64,000 nucleotides of DNA from Ianthella basta (Eukaryota > Porifera > Demospongiae > Verongiida > Ianthellidae), in assembly GCA_964019415.1 (NCBI GenBank), contig OZ025868.1, forward strand, positions 2,261,961-2,325,960, given 5' to 3'. The position numbers were made by a program, and so were the translations under genes. A model generated the notes under the pieces. That model saw only the letters and a list, made by a program, of their open reading frames with translations, did not search any database and was not told the origin of the DNA. Positions within the stretch are counted from its first letter, which is position 1; every line of letters starts with the position of its first letter. This document shows positions 10,909-26,729 of this stretch, piece by piece.

Positions 10909-12495
10909 TTTTAAAATTAATATTTCATTTACTCAACAACAGTACAGAGCAAAAAAATGGTGTTGAGTTTAAAACAGGTGATGCTCAGCATGCTGTGGAA
11001 CACATGGCACATCAGTTAGTCCTGACCTCAACAACAATGGTGTATGATAGCTATAACCTACAGAGACTAGCAATGACATTACATGTACACTATGATACTG
11101 CTTGGAAAAAAACGTGTTACAGTGAATAATATGTTATGGGTTTAACTGCTGTATGATGAAAAACTTGCTGTGTTTCTCAGTGCCCAGATAGTGTATGAGC
11201 CACATAGCGCTGCTTGTATGAGTTGCTCTTGCACTTGATATCTTGTGGTTCTGTTGGTGTTTGTTAGGTTAAAGAGATAGTCTAGGCTTCGAACGTCTAG
11301 GAAGCCTCTGCTGCCAACCTGTATGGTATGCAGGCTTCCTGCAATACCTTTCTGCCTCACTACTTCTAGAAGGTGTAGATATTTGGCCTCCTTCCTGATT
11401 GCAGTGTCCTGGAAATTTCCTTCCCAGCAAACAGTGAGCTCAAAAATATGTATCCGATGATCATTCCAGACAATGATGTCTGGTCTTAGGTCGGTCAGTA
11501 GATATTGGGGGTACGATAGTCTGTACCATCTAGGTCTGCTGTAACAGAAAACGAGGGTGGAATGTTGGCCTGCAAATGATGAAAAAGGATCAACAGGATA
11601 TTGTCGTGTCTGACATTGTATCGGCCTTGTTTGAGTGCAGTGGGACAGTTGTTCAGTACATGCAATTGCGTCTGACAATGTTGGATGCTGTCACTGGAAC
11701 ATATGGGGCAGTGCTCACTTTGGATCTTCTTCCAAAGGCAAAGGTTGTTATTGTGTGGCAGAGTGTCAGTAATGGCTTTCATGCCAAAAGCAAAAATGTT
11801 CTCAGGTAGTTTGGTCGTAGCTACTGTCCACTGATCATCTGCTTTGTTCTCTTGCTGTATGAGATCCTTTTCTCTCTGTAAGCTTCGTGCATGGTGCAGG
11901 TGAGCTTGAGTGTCTGCCTCAAATACTTCAGTTGCTGCATGCTTGGAAATTTGCTTCCTGGATAGCTCTGGGTGTTGGGATACAATCTGGTTTGCTTCTA
12001 CTGCAGCTAAGAATTTCTTTGCCATTCCTTTGTCATGATCACTCTGTCTTTGGGCTAGAAATCTGCAGCATGCATCTCGGGATGTCAGTAATCCAGTGTA
12101 TCTGGTAACTTGTAGCTTCTTAAAAACTGTTGGCAAAGATGGCATCTCCAGGCCTCCTAATGATCTTGGGAGATATAGCCGAGATGGGTCCGCACATCTT
12201 GGAAGCCCGCTCCATATCTTTAGATACTTCCTGGCTAGTGGCTCCAAAGTGCGCTCAACCCATGTTAGAGGAAGATCAGCTATGGTTAGTAGCCAGTTAA
12301 GACGAGGGATCAGAGCTTCTTTGTAGATGCGTAACTTCTGTTGTCTGGTAAGGGGTGCTTCATGAACCCGAGTGAGGTATCTTTCTAGCTTAGACATCAA
12401 GTTAGATTTAATCTCTTCACTGTCAAAACGTGTGGTAATGGGAAGGCCAAGAAATTTGACAGCTTTGTCTGCTAGAAAAGGTACGAACGTTGGTC
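10907..12495 (-). mobile_element. 5'-truncated LINE with restriction-like endonuclease (copy A)
   Basis: On the minus strand, reading from about 12,495 to 11,142, a protein resembling the C-terminal half of an RLE-type non-LTR retrotransposon is present. It has an RT thumb-like region (LTRQQKLRIYKEALIPRLNW), a CCHC zinc knuckle (CPIC-x12-H-x4-C) and a PD-(D/E)XK-like nuclease (RPDIIVW then ELTVCWE). The catalytic RT core is missing. A one-base deletion near 11,507, compared with copy B, shifts the frame before the nuclease. A T-tract at 10,907-10,912 is consistent with a reverse-complemented poly(A) tail. It lies antisense inside a collagen intron and predates the duplication. Confidence 0.8.
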
Positions 12496-13740
12496 ACTAT
12501 CCGTGATAGCCGTGGTGATAGTGTGGCTCATTTGGTGGAGCACACACATGCATGCACACACCACACACTGCACGCACGCACGCACGCACACACATTCTAT
12601 ATATCCTCCTGTCATTGGTTATCAGATTGTCTAGTATACAGTGGACATGTCAGTGGTGTGTGATGGATTTCATAGCTGTTTGCTACCATCATGTCTCAGG
12701 TCTACCTGGAAACCCAGGTAGCAAGGGGATACCTGGAGAGCCGGGAAGGAATGGAAGCGCTGGGGAGCCTGGACTGCCAGGGGATCCTGGAAGGAAAGGT
12801 ACATGTCTAATTTATTGGAATCTATGGCGTCTGGGTGGGTGGGGCTGTAGGTGGGGCTGTGGGTATGTGGGTGTGGAAGATGGCATAGTTGCCTTTTTAA
12901 GAAGTGGGTACTACAGTGTGCTGGATAGTTGTTGTTTTGTTTGTTTGTTGCCAGTCTGTTGTTTGTTCACTATTTAAAGCTGTCCTGAAAAGAGGTTGGT
13001 TGAAATATAAGACGTCAGGTGAAGGATGTCTCTGGAGCCGTATCCGTGGAATTACAGTACATTTATCTTCTTTTTTGTTCATAGGTACTCCTGGTCCTCC
13101 AGGCATGAAGGGGATGGATGGGGAGCCTGGTGAGACGGGTCGCAAGGGAGAACCCGGCGATCCGGGCCTATCTGGCTACAATGGAACAGACGGTGATCCT
13201 GGTATTCCCGGACAGAAAAGACAGCCAGGAGTGGATGGACTGCCAGGGCCACCAGGTGGACTGGGTTTGAGTGGGAGTGATGTGAGTTGGGAGTGGGGAC
13301 AAGGAGGGGGAGGGCACCTGAAGGTGTGGGGGATGCTGCATGGTAAGTGGGAGAAGTGAAGGAAGAGAACTTGACAGGGAGGTTGAGGATAGGTGTGTGC
13401 ATCGTAGGAGAGATATTAGGATGGGAAGAGCACAAGCTGAAGTTTGTAAGACTTGTGGTTTGATGGACTGACATTAATGCATTGGTCTTGCCTCATTGCC
13501 ACAGGGTACCCCAGGCCGCAAGGGAGGTGTTAAGGAGCATTGTGTTAGGGAGTGATGGGACATCAATACCGTAGAACATGAAAATAGTGTGCGTTTTCAA
13601 GATTATAATGACTGCTAGCTAATGTGGTGTATGATATGTAGGGCCAGTTTGAACACTTTGCAGTATGTTCCAACAGACTAGCTAGGCTACTGTTGAAAAT
13701 TTGCTACACACTACAGACTCCTTGCTCATTTTCCAACTAG

Positions 13741-14001
<261 letters not shown>

Positions 14002-15153
14002 TGAACAGGCTCCTTTGCTTGTGCAAACATATATTTACATAATGATTGCTAGCATGATTAATACCCCAAGTCCAAAATAATGCTGCATCCATTGAACATG
14101 AAACACAGAAATAGATTATTTTGAGCAATCATGGACTAAGGCAGTTTTGAAGATCAGAACGTTCCCCCTCAATTACACAGCTTGTCAGCTAGTGAACTGT
14201 TCACTCAGATAAGCTTAAGGAAGTTCTTTGAGGTTGAAATGTCCTGATATTCATAACTGTCCCCTAGTGCTGTATTTATTAGGAAATCTATTTGTGGTTC
14301 ATTATCTGGTAGTGATTACGTACATCGCAATATGGTGTGTGTGGTTGCCATGGATACTGACAGCCATTTTGTTATATCACTGCTAGGTCGCAAGGGTAAT
14401 CCAGGCTTACCAGGACTGAATGGCACAGATGGTAGCACTGGACTCCCTGGTCGCAATGGGACAGACAGTGTCCCTGGGGTAGCTGGTCAGAAGGGTGAGC
14501 CGGGAGTGGATGGAATGAAGGGAGAACCTGGCATAGATGGTCCTGTGGGCCCACCTGGTCTGAACGGGACGGATGGTGAAGATGGCCGCAAGGGAGAACC
14601 TGGAATGAAAGGTGTGCGTTGAGTGTGTATGAGAGAGAAAGATTCATGACAGATATTAATTTTGTTGAGCCCTTTCACTGTTTGCAAGAGTCAGACATGC
14701 ATAATTTTGTACTTCCTTGTATCTGGAATACATTGATTGTTAGAGACAGCAGCACAACTCACACAACTGTCCACTTCACATAGGTGAGAAAGGTGACCCA
14801 GGGAACGACGGCGACCCTGGAGTACCAGGCAACCCAGGAAGGAAAGGTATGTATGTATATACAGACCCTGCATTTATACACAACCTGTGCATAGTAGCTA
14901 GTGTAACCCACTGTACATAGTTGAATGTATTGTATGGGCGTGTACAGTGAATGAATGTGTGCTAACGTGTGCATTCTCTATTCCCAGGTGAACCTGGACC
15001 ACCAGGTTTAAATGGCACTGATGGTGACGCAGGCATACCCGGACAGAAGGGAGAGCCAGGTAGGTATGCCAGTAATCTGATTGGTGCACTGCTCCTTGCT
15101 TGCATTGTGGGTGCCGGAGGGGTGAGGGTGTACAAATCAAATTGTATCTGTGG

Positions 15154-15908
15154 CAGTCAAGAATAGAAATCAAAACTTATGCAACGCACAAGTTTTGAGA
15201 AAATGACGCCGAAACATTCGTGACCGAATGCAGCGGGAATGGTGCACCGTGCCTATGATTGGCTAATACGAACGTGTTTGGGGCTCTTTTGGCTACCTAT
15301 CAGTGTTTATTTGAAAGCCGTATGGGCTTGCACTGCAGAGAACAAGCTTCGAATTTGCAGTCACGTCGGTAGAGTCGCAGCATATCAGCGAGTTTATGGC
15401 TTCGAAAACCATCTGCAGCACTCCCTCTGCTACTGAAGTGGTCATTAACACAACGCAGAACCTCACTGACTTGGTGCCAAGGTTGCTACAAGGAAGATAA
15501 CGTCACTGACTGGAGAATTTCTTCGCGGGGAAGTCAGGATCAGCATATGATCTATCGCACACACTGGAGAAACGTATATCGAACTCAGTAAGCTCAGCAA
15601 CAAAAGAGGAAGGCACGGAAGGGATGGAACGGCGTTGTAACCGCAGAAGCAGTGGAGCAAATGCTTGAAATTTGACAAAATACACACCGGTCGTCTTCCC
15701 GGGTGGCCATTTTTTGTCCTCATTAATATTCAAAATGTCGAATTTTGTGCCACGTAATGATCTTCTACAGGCTATATCTCCTTTGCGGAGATGAATTCAG
15801 CTCTAGCGCTTGGTACACAGCTAGCTTAAGAGTCATTCTATACATTAATGCAAAAATCGCATTTTCGGTTGTGTGAAATAATTTTTGATTTCTAACCTCG
15901 ACTGTCAC
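15154..15908. mobile_element. Non-autonomous DNA transposon present only in copy A
   Basis: About 755 bp are absent from the matching intron of copy B (around 43,757). The ends are inverted repeats: left CAGTCAAGAATAGAAATC and right, on the other strand, CAGTCGAGGTTAGAAATC. An 8-bp direct repeat ATCTGTGG flanks it (15,146-15,153 and 15,909-15,916), which suits a hAT-type insertion. No transposase is encoded. Confidence 0.65.
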
Positions 15909-17481
15909 ATCTGTGGGAGATAGGAGGTGTGGGTGTGAAAGAGACAGTGAGTTGTGTGCACTGTATGTTGTGTCTTGTCTAGCCTAAACAGTGTATCAAC
16001 AGCTGCTGAACATTTCATTACAGTAAACTTAAGGTGTTTACAGCCTGTGGGGTGATAGGGGTGATGGACCAATCAAAGTGCAACATGGCTTCCATTGTTC
16101 ACAACAATGGGAAAGTTTGTCTTTCACTAGCTGTCACACTGTAGCTTGCTGCCCACGTGTATACAGAGCATTACAATAGGCCATGAAACAACAGGATGTA
16201 GGGCAATGCTTTGCCATGCCTTTTCTTGAGGCAGCTATCCAGCTTTGCAGTGTTAGGAATGAACTGCCCTTTCACTCATTCCGGATTGCATGTTCACTTC
16301 AATTGTGTGTTGTATGTATCTGCAGCATTGTGTAATGGCATCCCACTCTCACCCCTCCCTCTCACTCACTGTAGGTGGTGATGGAAACCCAGGAATGAAG
16401 GGTGAGGTTGGTCCACCTGGTGACGCTGGTCGTAAGGGTAATCCGGGTCTTCCAGGGATAAATGGAACAAAGGGGGAGCAGGGAGTCCCTGGCACTCCAG
16501 GACGAAAGGGAGAACCCGGCCTTCCAGGCATGAAAGGTGGGTGGAACTTGTGTCTCTGTGCGAATGGGGCTTCACTCGTGACTCCCATGTATACTGTATG
16601 TGGTTTTAGTTCTTGTCTGTGCACATACTTGTTACAAATGTCATTACAACTGTCTGTATTCACAAGTGTAGGTGGCACTGCCTATCAAAGTAGTGTAATC
16701 AACTCCATTACATAAGTGAAGTAACCTGATTACTGCATAGTAATTTTAGCTATTAGATACAGTCTGTCCCAAAACTGGTTATTCCATTATCACCAATTAT
16801 GTCATTATAGCACTTGGTAGGACTGCATGTAGCACTGCCTTAATATTATTGTCATTCTGTCACTTTGTCACACTGCTGTCATAATGTCATCTTGGTGTCA
16901 GTCACACTGCTGTCATGGTGTCACTCTAATGTCATGTTGCTGTGTGTGTGCAGGTTTCAATGGCACTGAAGGAGAACCAGGTGTGCCGGGGGAGAAGGGA
17001 GAGCCTGGTGAAACAGGACGAAAGGGCGAGCCAGGAGAGCCTGGGATGAAGGGTAAGGGTTTGTGGCAGTATTCATGGGTTGATGAGGATGTGTGAACAA
17101 TACCATGTGCAATGCTATGTGTTACGTGTGTAAGCATCTCCATTGTAAGATATTCTGCTGTTGTCCTCCCATACCATCTCCTCACATGGTCTACATACTA
17201 CACACTATGGAAGTGTAGGGTCACTTCATGCTGTTTTCTGCATGACGTATGTATAGGTGAGCCTGGTCGGAAGGGACAGCCGGGAGAGCCTGGTTCCCCA
17301 GGTCCTCCAGGACGCAATGGTACCACTGGGGAAACGGGCCGCAAGGGTGAGCCTGGTGATCCAGGGATGAAGGGGGAGGAGGGACCAGAGGGACCAGCAG
17401 GGAGGAAGGGTAACCCTGGCCTCCCAGGACAGAAGGGTTAGTGTGCATGGATGCATGCACGTGCAAGAAGATGTGTTTGTG

Positions 17482-20123
<2,642 letters not shown>

Positions 20124-23100
20124 ATGCTGTTTCTGCAGTCTATGCTAACAGTATTCATTACACCATTGTTATTGCTGTTGGTCTCCTGTTTCACTTGTAC
20201 AGCCTGTGAAAGCTTAAGTGAGCATACGTGATATGGGTTTCAAGCCTCTCGTGCTTATCTCCACATTGAGCTGTCAACTGTACCTTGTGTGCAGTCCAGG
20301 TAATGATGTCTTGCTGAATGGGTACTTATGTAAGACTCCCTACGTAGTCAAGAGTGGCAGTCTCTTTTCATCTGTACCATACTGTACCTTTCACAGCTGC
20401 CTTCAATGTCTCTCTGGAACTCCAAGGAGGAAACTGTTCAGACCAGCTCACCCTCATCTGTAGACACAGTGATGTTATCACTCCTCCACACTGGATAGTC
20501 AGTGGGACAACGAACAACATAACTGGTGTTGTCCTTAACGCTGCCTTCCCGGGGGCAAACTACACTGTTGAAAGCCTAACTGAACACAGAGCAGTTATCA
20601 GTGGAGTGGAAAATGTGCAAGCTCTGGATGGACACTCCATCCAGTGTGTGTATAATGTACTGGGGACTATCGTAAAGAGCGATGCAGTCAATTTCTCTTT
20701 CATCACTCCTGGTTAGTGTGCTGTAGAGAATGTACCACCTGCTGTATCTACATGAGCGTGCACATCATGCAATTATATGGCATGAATACATAGCCACACA
20801 CATATACTTGTGGTACGTAGATTCTTACACATTAGAGCATTCATTATGGAGGGTATTTTTATTACTTATTGTGAACACTGTCATTACTAGCTATCAAGAT
20901 CATTATTTCAATTTACTCCAACTTTTAGGTATTAACTGACAACCCAGATAGTACAGGAGAGCAATTAAATAAATAAATAATAATATATATGCTGCTAAAT
21001 TCTTCCTACAGTAGATCTGCACTAAAACATGCAGTAGCACAAAGATTTAGGTATTTATCAGTTGCACGAAATTGACCCATTAACATAACTTAGCCAAAAT
21101 ATTATGTTTATATTGCCGCTATTTAATAAAATTTGCTTGTTTGTTCTAGTGTTTGTTTTGTGTTCATGTATTTTTTTGCCTTTCTTTTCTGGGTGCCATT
21201 TACAGTAGCCATTGGCTAACGGTTCCCCAGGTAAAATAAGAATACCTGATACCTGATACCTGATACCTGGTATGAGAGAGAGTTAGTTTCCATATAATGC
21301 ATGCACAATCACAATAGGGCAGTACAGATAAACTATTATACAATTTAAAAAAAATCCATAATATATTTACTATAAATATTTTCTTAATTTCCATTGCAGA
21401 TTACCAACCAGCACTCTCATTGGTGAACTTCACAGCCAGTTTCTCCGAGCGCCTCTCCACCTTCAACTACTCCTTCCAAGAGAGCTGCAGCCTCTACCCG
21501 AGGTGCACCCCGTACTTCTCAGTGGAGCACACTGTCTCCCCTCTCCCAGACGTCACCAACACCTCCAAGGGGTGCACTGTTGAGTACACCATCAGCAACC
21601 TGGAGAGATGCCAGAGCTATGAATTCAGTGCAACCATGATGTTTGGCAACCGACGAATAGGAGGCACCACTGTAGTGGGAGACAGTGTCATGTTAAGTGA
21701 GCCACTGAACGATGCATCAATGTGTGAAAGTAGAGGGACTAGTGAACGGAATGTATGCATACTTAGGTGAGGTATACTTAATCTGATACACGTAGCTCCA
21801 AACTACAGTAAGAGAGATATTTATTAATACTCATGCAGTAGATGTGTGACTCATTCCTTTGTCAGTCCCACTTTTAGTTCTATACATGTACCAATATTGT
21901 AACAGCATGGCAATGGATCATATATAGTTGGAGTGACCATTGCATAGGTACATGGTGACCATTTCCTCAGGTCCCGGCCAGTTCACCATCACTAGTGTCA
22001 CTATTGGAGCAGAGCGTAACCTCATCAATGTGACATTTATACAAGTGAGTCATGTGACTGTACGCACATTGCTACACTTCGTGACATTGTGGTGCAGCAA
22101 TGCATTACTGTACATAACAGATATAGCTATCACAAGATTGATAACATGTTCTAAGTGCTTTAACTTGCAGTGAAGTAAAGGCCTGTCAGTGAGTGGCTAG
22201 GTGTAAAACACTATTCTTTTGCTTGTCAAACTCACTATTATTATAATAGCCTTATAAGCAGTGGAGAATATCAAACATTCTGGCAGTGTTATGGCTGCCT
22301 TCATCAGTGTTAAAAGCACTTACAAACTCTTTGACAGAACTGTGTGTACAGTGACACTGCTCTTGTATGACCTTTGCTTCAGAATGAGCCTGACTGTCCT
22401 GGCTACCCCACTGAGAGGTACATACTTAACATCAAATTAACTGATGGAACGGAAGTTGTTGAAAACTTGACAGCAGATGTGTTCCAGTTCCAAACCACCA
22501 ACCACACTGATGGCTCAGTGACTCTGTCCTTATGTCGAAGCCAACCGCTGTCAGAGGAGGCAGTGACAGTGAACATGACCAAGTTCAACACTGTCCCCAC
22601 CAACATGAGTGATGACATGGGAAACATTGTCACTAAGAATGTGACTTGGGGGACATCAGATGTGTTTGGTGAGCTAAACTGGCTATAGGAAAGAATGTCA
22701 TAATACTTGGTGTACTATAATTATGGAATGAAATATGCATACCTGACTATATGAATAGAAACAGTATAAAAGCTGAACCTCACTAAACTAAACTTCAAAT
22801 TGGCTATTAACAGGAAGTGGAATGGCTTGATGCAGTAAAAGAAGGGGACATCAAAAATGTGGTACAAGATTAAACGTTTCAAAATTTTTTTTTTTTTTTT
22901 TTTTGGCAGGTTTTTTTTTATTGTAATGTCACCAAACAGCTACCACTGTAGCTAGCTACATACAATGATACAATTGCAAGATAAAAATAAATATATCAAA
23001 ATAGCATGCAGGAAAAGATTACTCAACAATATACTCAAGTTAAATTACAAGAATGACAAGTCATTGAGCATGCACATGCAATCAGTTAATCCCAGAAGGG

Positions 23101-25997
23101 ATCCTGATCCCTGTCTTTCTCAGCAGTCCCGAGCACTGCTGCCGCATTCCCCCGTTGGATAGCTATTGACAGCTTCTGCAGGAGGTATTCCTTGCTTCTA
23201 GCTTCTCCAGTCACCTGATGGAGACGTTGTCCTAGGTCGCTCACAAAGTCTAGTGCTGCTTGGCCCAGCACACCTGATGTCTCCACTGCAATTGGCACGA
23301 AAAGGTGGCTCGATTCAAGGTGAGCATACTTTGAAATCTTCAAGTGCTCGGCTTGTGCAGCCACTGCACCTGCTCCTTTGGCTGCAGCGGAGATGTGGGA
23401 GGGCGCGTAAGTGTCCGGACATGTGGCATCCCATACTAATACCTTCCCTGCCTTCCATGGCAGGATGGTGCAACCATCAGGGCGCTTCCCATCAGACCTG
23501 TACAGTCCCGATGGTTCCAACCTGGAAGGTACCCTGGCTGAAGTCAAAGCCTTCTGAATAATGCAGTTGACAGCTGCATGGCGGGGATGTCGGCCTTCAC
23601 TGAAACGGCAGCTGAGGCCGTGGGTGGCCAGGTCATCCACCATGGTTCCACAATTACTGCATTCATGTGGATGGCAGAGAGGTGTGCCGAGTCTGAGGCC
23701 CACAGCCACACGCGTTGTCTCGTCATCCAAGCGTAGCCCCAGGGTTGATACCGGGAGGGCATTCAGCCAGGCACCAGACTCCTTTCTGCTGGCAGCTAGG
23801 AGGCGGGCACGGGATCTTGCATCTGGGGCATCCTCAAGTAGGGCTTGGGCTGAGGCTTTAACTCTTGGGGAGTCCCATTCTCTCTGGGGGTGGGATACTG
23901 AGTCGGGTGGGGGAGGGTTGTGGTGTCCTTGTGACCAGCAACTGAATGCCTCCTCCCTGGCAACGATTGGGAACTTCCGCAAGTGCCTGGGGATAATCTG
24001 GGCAACTAGGGTGGAGGAGCCAGCAGCAGATGCCAGAAAGGCAGAGGGCGCAAGCTGGACTGCACTCCTGATGCCCAGTCCACCATTCTTGACTGGGAGG
24101 GAGGCCTGGGGCCACGCTGTGACTGAGCTCTGGAGAGAGTTGTTGGTGATGCTACTAGTGATGGACTTCAGCAGATCATCATAAACTCGGAGCTCTGCAG
24201 AAAGGAAACAAGGAGAGGTTCGGAGGATGTATGACAGTCTCGGGATTGCTAGGGAGTGGCGGAGGAGGAGGAGGGAGTCTTGAGTGTGAAGGTGCTCGAG
24301 TCTGTTACCCAAGATTCTCAGGCATTCCACCTTGTCACGGATAGACTCATTGATGCTGTCAATGCCGCTAAGGGGGGAACCCAGGAGGGTGGCAGAGTCT
24401 GGGTCAGTCACCTGGAGGTTGGGAGCTGCAGCAAGTAAGGTACCTGTGGCAGCAGGGTCTTTACTGATGACCTCAGACTTCGCATGGTTCAAGGAGAGAC
24501 CTAGCTCTCCTGCACCTTGCTCCACCAAACGCAGGTCCTGAAGGGCCTGTTCAGCATCTCCACCTAGGGTCCCATCGTCAAGGTAGAAAAGGCAAAATTC
24601 AGACCCCAAATTAATTCATGGTACTATGTCAATAGGTACGGTAATGACAGTTGCATAGAATGAAGCATAAATTTGCCTATTCAGTTGTGCATGTCTCTGC
24701 TATAAACGTATTACAGTCCTGTCAAGTCTGCACCTGGCCACACAACTGCTAATTGCAACTGAATGCGTATTTGTAATGTTTTTAGAGAATTTGCTTTGTG
24801 TGAGATTGCACATTCTGGCCACCTTTTGTGGTTTTCCTTCCACTGTTCACCCACTGAGCCCTCCCACCTGTTCCTGGTATTGATGGAAAGTGCTAGCCTT
24901 CTTATATTCACAGGTGGTAGTGATACTACATAGCTATAGGTGGTAGTTATGAAAGGTGATGTGGCTGTTTCAAGCGATGCTGCTCAATTAAACCCATAAG
25001 GCATGGAGCGCAAACCTTATATATTCACACCCAACATAACTACCAGCTTGTTTAAGAGCAGTCTCTTGTATAAGAACGCTCTCTGATGATCGCCTGCACT
25101 AGCTATAGTGAGTAGAGCAATATGGCTACATTAGGTAATAGGCCTTAGGTGACCTTATACTACAAAATCACAGGATTAATTGAATTATAGTCTCCAACAG
25201 CACAGTTGCCAGATAATCAATTAATCTAGTCTATAAGTCTTAATTACTTGTGTTACCAATTGTAATATTATGAGTTCAAGAAATTGAATTGTTTCATTCC
25301 CTTTCCTCACACCAGCCATCCCAACTACACCAACTAAGGATCCTGATGGTAAGCACTGTGTTATTATAATATGTGAGGCATACACTTGTGCTGGTGTATA
25401 TGTATATGTACTGTGGCCGCTTGCACTAGCTTAAAGAGGACAGTTTGTACACTGTTTGTAGTATGCACTGTCTCTCATTAACCTTCATGCACTTAGTCTT
25501 GTGTGTAGCCAGGAGCCTTTCTTCCATTTCTGCTATTGCACACTGATGACATTAGAATGTACAGTATAAACGGAGGGAAGAAGTAGTCTGGGCTATGCAA
25601 GACTATCATGCACTCATGATACTCTAAGTCTCCACCATGCATGTGCTTTTATATGTAAACAAACTTGCCCTTGTTAAGGTAGGTCTGCATGTAGTGAGCT
25701 GTGTTTACTAGCTGTTATCTAACAGGAACCCCTCTATATGAATGTACAACACCTTTCAATCTCCATCATTCCCCAGTTGAAATAATGATGTATCATGTAT
25801 AATTCAAGAATCTGCATTATAAAATTTCTGTAATAATCTGTACTGGTCTAATCAGCATTTTGTGTCCTCAGGATGTGTACAGAGCACACACATTTCATTC
25901 TGCAGATACAGGTGCCATAGCTGGGGGTACGGTTGGTGGAGTGATTATTGGTACTATTGGTGCTGTCATCATAGTCATGCTCATCTACCTTTGCTAG
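20124..25997 (+). CDS. Ig/FN3 receptor paralogue without cytoplasmic tail
   Basis: Seven exons join in phase: 20,124-20,217; 20,397-20,711; 21,400-21,696; 21,971-22,044; 22,383-22,668; 25,316-25,348; 25,906-25,997, giving about 396 residues. Order: signal peptide (MLTVFITPLLLLLVSCFTC), one Ig-like domain, an FN3-like module spread over two exons, a second FN3-like module rich in NxS/T sequons, a short AIPTTPTKDPD linker and a glycine-rich membrane helix (GGVIIGTIGAVIIVMLIYLC), then TAG. Exon phases match the genes at 712 and 27,547, so the three are paralogues. It has no intracellular tail: the stop falls where those genes read Trp followed by a basic stretch. It could be a decoy or an accessory chain. 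A LINE fragment occupies intron 5. A second methionine six codons downstream is an alternative start. Confidence 0.8.
22885..24612 (-). mobile_element. 5'-truncated RLE-type LINE in receptor intron
   Basis: Minus-strand coding runs from about 24,612 to 23,086 for roughly 507 residues. It starts at the RT catalytic box (FCLFYLDDG), followed by thumb-like sequence, a zinc knuckle (C-x2-C-x9-H-x3-C in CSNCG to GLSC) and a nuclease-like segment with RPDGC and WDATCPD. Everything upstream of the YLDD box is missing, so it is dead on arrival. The 3' end is marked by T-tracts at 22,885-22,904 and 22,911-22,919, a poly(A) tail on the element's strand. It differs in sequence from the LINE at 10,907-12,495. 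The frame is open throughout, suggesting fairly recent insertion. Confidence 0.8.
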
Positions 25998-26021
25998 AAT
26001 AAGGATGTAAGTGGCAGTGAC

Positions 26022-26027
<6 letters not shown>

Positions 26028-26079
<52 letters not shown>
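26028..26079. repeat. (CA)n microsatellite
   Basis: An uninterrupted CA tract lies just after the end of the plus-strand receptor gene. A smaller interrupted one follows at about 26,158-26,175. Confidence 0.95.
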
Positions 26080-26080
<1 letters not shown>

Positions 26081-26109
26081 ATCAACAGACACCTCAGCAC
26101 CTACACAGG

Positions 26110-26138
26110 GTTAGGGTTACCCTAATCCTAACCCTAAC
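26110..26138. repeat. Telomere-like palindrome
   Basis: Arms GTTAGGGTTA (26,110-26,119) and TAACCCTAAC (26,129-26,138) are perfectly complementary around a 9-nt loop. TTAGGG is the animal telomere unit. Only about two units are present on each side, so this is an interstitial trace and not a telomere. Confidence 0.7.
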
Positions 26139-26729
26139 ACACACACATATGCATGCATGCACACACACACACACGCAATACGTAACATACGTAATAATAG
26201 TATCTTCTTCCTTCTGCCTTGTTCATTGAGGTCCACAGATAGCATAAACAATTAAAGAGGAAGAGAATTGCTCCAGTGTTGTGCGTAATGACAATGCTAA
26301 CATGCAGATCGATACACATGTAATAGATACACATGTATTACTTACAATTATAGGTCTAATTTAATTTGGTGTTTGGAGGATGATAATTTCGGCAACACTG
26401 CCTGCCACGAGACCTTTCTGCAGTGGTATTCATTTGCTACATGCTGGGTAAAGTGGAAGGAAATAGTTTGGCTTGCAAGAAAATGATTCTTAAATGCTAT
26501 GGAAGACAACTATGTATACCATAAATGGAGGTGGAGGGTTAGCATTCAACCAAGTGTACCTGGTTTCAAACGTAAAGTGTGATCAAACATGAGCATACAC
26601 AATCAAACAACCGTGGTTAGGTGTATATACACGTACCTCATTCCCTTGGGTGCCTTGCTTTAGCTGTTTGTGACCTGACAGGATGATTTAGTCAGCTGTA
26701 GCTACAGTAGTTGGCCACAGGTGCTTCTG

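Noticed and set aside
13079..13474. Minus-strand frames opposite collagen exons
   Set aside because: Gly-X-Y exons leave long open antisense frames; the plus strand has splice sites and triplets.
23561..24184. 207-codon plus-strand frame
   Set aside because: Antisense to the LINE with YLDDG, zinc knuckle and nuclease motifs; no features of its own.
26110..26138. Chromosome end or functional telomere
   Set aside because: Only about two telomere-like units per arm, inverted and flanked by ordinary sequence.
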